Shown here: positions 35,024 to 36,379 of the stretch, one piece after another
Numbering within the stretch: position 1 is the stretch's first letter
Layout of the letters: each line of letters begins with the position of its first letter
Assembly: GCF_000332055.1 (NCBI RefSeq)
Contig: NZ_ALVZ01000171.1
Coordinates: forward strand, 1 to 36,379
Direction: 5' to 3'
From: Xenococcus sp. PCC 7305
GTDB lineage: Bacteria > Cyanobacteriota > Cyanobacteriia > Cyanobacteriales > Xenococcaceae
Length of the DNA stretch: 36,379 nt
Notes under the pieces: model-generated
The model's database searches: none
What the model was told of the DNA's origin: nothing
Seen by the model: the letters and a program-made list of their open reading frames with translations, nothing else
Program-made: the position numbers and the translations under genes

Positions 35024-35881
35024 TTAATGAGCTCTAATAAACTCAGCGATCTCATTGACTAGGGCTTCGGGTTCGTCAGCTCGAATCAAATGACCACTAT
35101 TCTCAAAAATCCTGAGATCCGCATTGGGAATCGCAGCGGCAATTTCTTCGGAGAATTCTGGGGGGCAGATCCAATCATGCCTCCCCGCAATTACTAAAGT
35201 AGGAGCCGTAATTGTGGGTAATTGCCCTAAAACATTATAATTGCGCAAGAAACCACCAAAAGCCATATTAATCGCATCGATAGAATAAATAGTTCTATCC
35301 CAAGATTCAGCGCTGAGCTGCGGATCATAGGTTAGAGAATACATCGGCCCCATAACTTGAAAATATTCTTTGAGTTGCGCTTCATTGGCGAATTTGCCTG
35401 ACCATAAACGCTCAGCACAGATTTTTTGAGCTTCGGTTCCTTGTTTTGCCAACAAAGCTTGGGCTCGGGCGATAAAACGGGAATCCGCAACTGTGGCGAT
35501 CACGATCAAATGGGAAACTCGCTGAGGATAACGAATTGCATAGGAAAGGGCCACCATCCCGCCGTAGGAAGTCCCAATGACAACGATTTTGTCTAATCCC
35601 AGATATTGGCGCAAAGCTTCCATGTCTTCGATATTATTCTCCAGGGTATAAGTCTCCTTGTCCCCTCGTGCTGACCTCCCTTGTCCTCGATGGTCAAAGT
35701 ATACAAGTTGCATTTCCCGACTTAAGGGAGAGAATCCCAATTTATAGGAACTGTGATCGACCCCTGGTCCACCATGAACCAGAAAAGCAACTGGTCGCTC
35801 ACGCATTACAGTCCCGTCGACGACTAAAGAAGAGCCTTCAGTATCAAAAAAAAGCTCTGTATCTCGGATGGTTGCTCGCAT
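35024..35881 (-). CDS. Alpha/beta hydrolase, proline iminopeptidase-like
   Basis: This 285-residue cytoplasmic enzyme has the proline iminopeptidase signature set: HGGPG (oxyanion region, residues 36-40), DHRGQGRS (64-70) and GTSYGG with nucleophile S105. D236 (GRHDWICPP) and H264 (SGHLIRADEP) complete the triad. Enzymes of this branch release N-terminal proline from peptides, but related members hydrolyse other amides or esters, so the substrate is not certain. There is no signal peptide. It converges with the HExxH membrane protein gene with only 6 nt between stops. Its upstream side opens into a repeat-rich, gene-poor stretch. Confidence 0.88.
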   Translation of the reverse strand: MRATIRDTELFFDTEGSSLVVDGTVMRERPVAFLVHGGPGVDHSSYKLGFSPLSREMQLVYFDHRGQGRSARGDKETYTLENNIEDMEALRQYLGLDKIVVIGTSYGGMVALSYAIRYPQRVSHLIVIATVADSRFIARAQALLAKQGTEAQKICAERLWSGKFANEAQLKEYFQVMGPMYSLTYDPQLSAESWDRTIYSIDAINMAFGGFLRNYNVLGQLPTITAPTLVIAGRHDWICPPEFSEEIAAAIPNADLRIFENSGHLIRADEPEALVNEIAEFIRAH

Positions 35882-35912
35882 GATTAACTTGCCCTCAAAT
35901 ATTTAGGTCAAT

Positions 35913-36040
35913 ACTTATTGTTTCCGCACAGCAAGACTAGTGGACGTAGGCGTAAATAAGCTATCTATCAACGAGGAGCGAAAAGCTGATGTATCAAGAC
36001 TTATTACTTATTACTTATTACTTCCGCGCAGCGGCACTAG
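35913..36040. repeat. 28-bp imperfect direct repeat, two copies, with TTATTAC heptads
   Basis: The segments 35913-35940 and 36013-36040 agree at 22 of 28 positions, both running from ACTTATT through TTCCGC and CAG to ACTAG. The second copy joins an array of three TTATTAC heptads (36001-36021) and contains the small palindrome CCGC-GCA-GCGG. Confidence 0.7.
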
Positions 36041-36126
36041 GAAGGCCCAAAGAAAATTGTTAATAAACTAACTCCTAAAAATATTACCCAGATTATTAAT
36101 TCCAATTTGCTGATTTTACTAAACAT
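36037..36126 (-). CDS. Possible 29-residue single-helix membrane peptide
   Basis: Leftwards from ATG 36126, the frame encodes MFSKISKLELIIWVIFLGVS followed by LLTIFFGPS and a TAG. It has a short basic N-terminus and one hydrophobic helix, the form of small photosynthetic-complex subunits. I do not recognise it as any named subunit. There is no Shine-Dalgarno sequence, and its stop lies within a repeat element, so it could be fortuitous. Confidence 0.3.
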   Translation of the reverse strand: MFSKISKLELIIWVIFLGVSLLTIFFGPS

Positions 36127-36256
36127 AATTTATTTATTATTTTCTGGTTGATTTTAACTTGAAACTAAACCGCGTTTGCATTCAAAACTAGATTTTTGAA
36201 ATAAAAATGACAAGGTGATTAGAATCACTCACTTTTAACGGGGCTTCGCCCTTGAA

Positions 36257-36349
36257 GGCAGAGGGCAGATGGCAGAGGGCAGAGGGCAGCGGTGAGACCC
36301 CGCGCCGCCGTCAGGCGCAAGGGAACGCTCACCAAGAGAGAGGGCAGAA
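36257..36349. repeat. GGCAGAG heptad array interrupted by a nested palindrome
   Basis: Heptads GGCAGAG, GGCAGAT, GGCAGAG, GGCAGAG and a partial unit (36257-36291) are followed by a palindrome: GGTGAG (36291-36296) pairs with CTCACC (36328-36333), and GCGCC (36302-36306) with GGCGC (36314-36318). A further GGCAGAA (36343-36349) follows. The palindrome appears to sit within the array. Confidence 0.8.
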
Positions 36350-36379
36350 GGATAAAACTACTTCTAATTTATTCGTTTA

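Larger units (their letters stand above)
35882..36379. other. Gene-poor, repeat-rich right end
   Basis: About 500 bp without a convincing large gene. It contains a 28-bp imperfect repeat (35913-35940 and 36013-36040), a TTATTAC heptad array, a possible 29-codon membrane peptide gene and a palindrome set within a GGCAGAG heptad array. No tRNA or transposase remnant was seen. Confidence 0.6.

Overview
The window is chromosomal DNA from a cyanobacterium. It contains the start of psbD (photosystem II D2), ycf4 (photosystem I assembly), plant-type zeta-carotene desaturase crtQ and a full-length olefin synthase. HIP1-type GCGATCGC octamers occur throughout, inside and outside genes, in AT-leaning DNA. 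Olefin synthase is known from Synechococcus sp. PCC 7002 and a minority of other, mostly unicellular, pleurocapsalean or filamentous cyanobacteria. The exact genus cannot be read from the window. No rRNA, tRNA, CRISPR array, transposase or phage gene was recognised.

Layout. 1-1.1 kb: psbD (partial, leftward) diverges from ycf4. 1.3-6.9 kb: a PlsC-type acyltransferase, a zinc-ribbon/PP2C phosphatase, a thioredoxin-like protein (leftward) and an SpkB-type Ser/Thr kinase with pentapeptide repeats. 6.9-10.6 kb: a leftward group of aspS, a DUF3727 protein and mltG. 10.7-13.8 kb: a Phd/VapC-type toxin-antitoxin pair, then a flavin-binding PPOX-family gene diverging from a MocR/PdxR-type regulator. 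13.8-15.3 kb: an EcfT-like transporter subunit and a cold-shock-domain protein. 15.8-24.3 kb: one 8.5-kb gene for the olefin synthase (FAAL-ACP-KS-AT-KR-ACP-ST-TE). 24.5-36.4 kb: crtQ, a two-gene unit encoding a PD-(D/E)XK-like protein and a PIN-domain protein, pmbA, glyS, tldD, a kinase/ATPase fusion, a membrane protein with an HExxH motif, and a proline-iminopeptidase-like hydrolase.

How genes work together. The olefin synthase should activate a fatty acid, extend it by one malonyl unit, reduce and sulfate the beta-hydroxyl, then release a terminal alkene. TldD and PmbA form a known heterodimeric protease family but are separated here by glyS. The kinase and the phosphatase share an unusual N-terminal four-cysteine ribbon followed by a kinase or kinase-like region, so they may be opposing partners. 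The PPOX/MocR pair has a perfect dyad in its shared promoter region. The Phd/VapC pair has a 13-bp tandem repeat upstream of a TATAAT box.

The strongest unexplained structure is a set of short arrays built on exact 7-bp units, in several unrelated sequence families. They sit just outside genes. One array, together with a 45-bp nested palindrome, lies inside the olefin synthase reading frame as the linker between ACP2 and the sulfotransferase. The best candidates for undescribed biology are the PD-(D/E)XK-PIN pair, the ribbon-kinase/ribbon-phosphatase pair, the HExxH membrane protein and the palindrome-plus-heptad elements.
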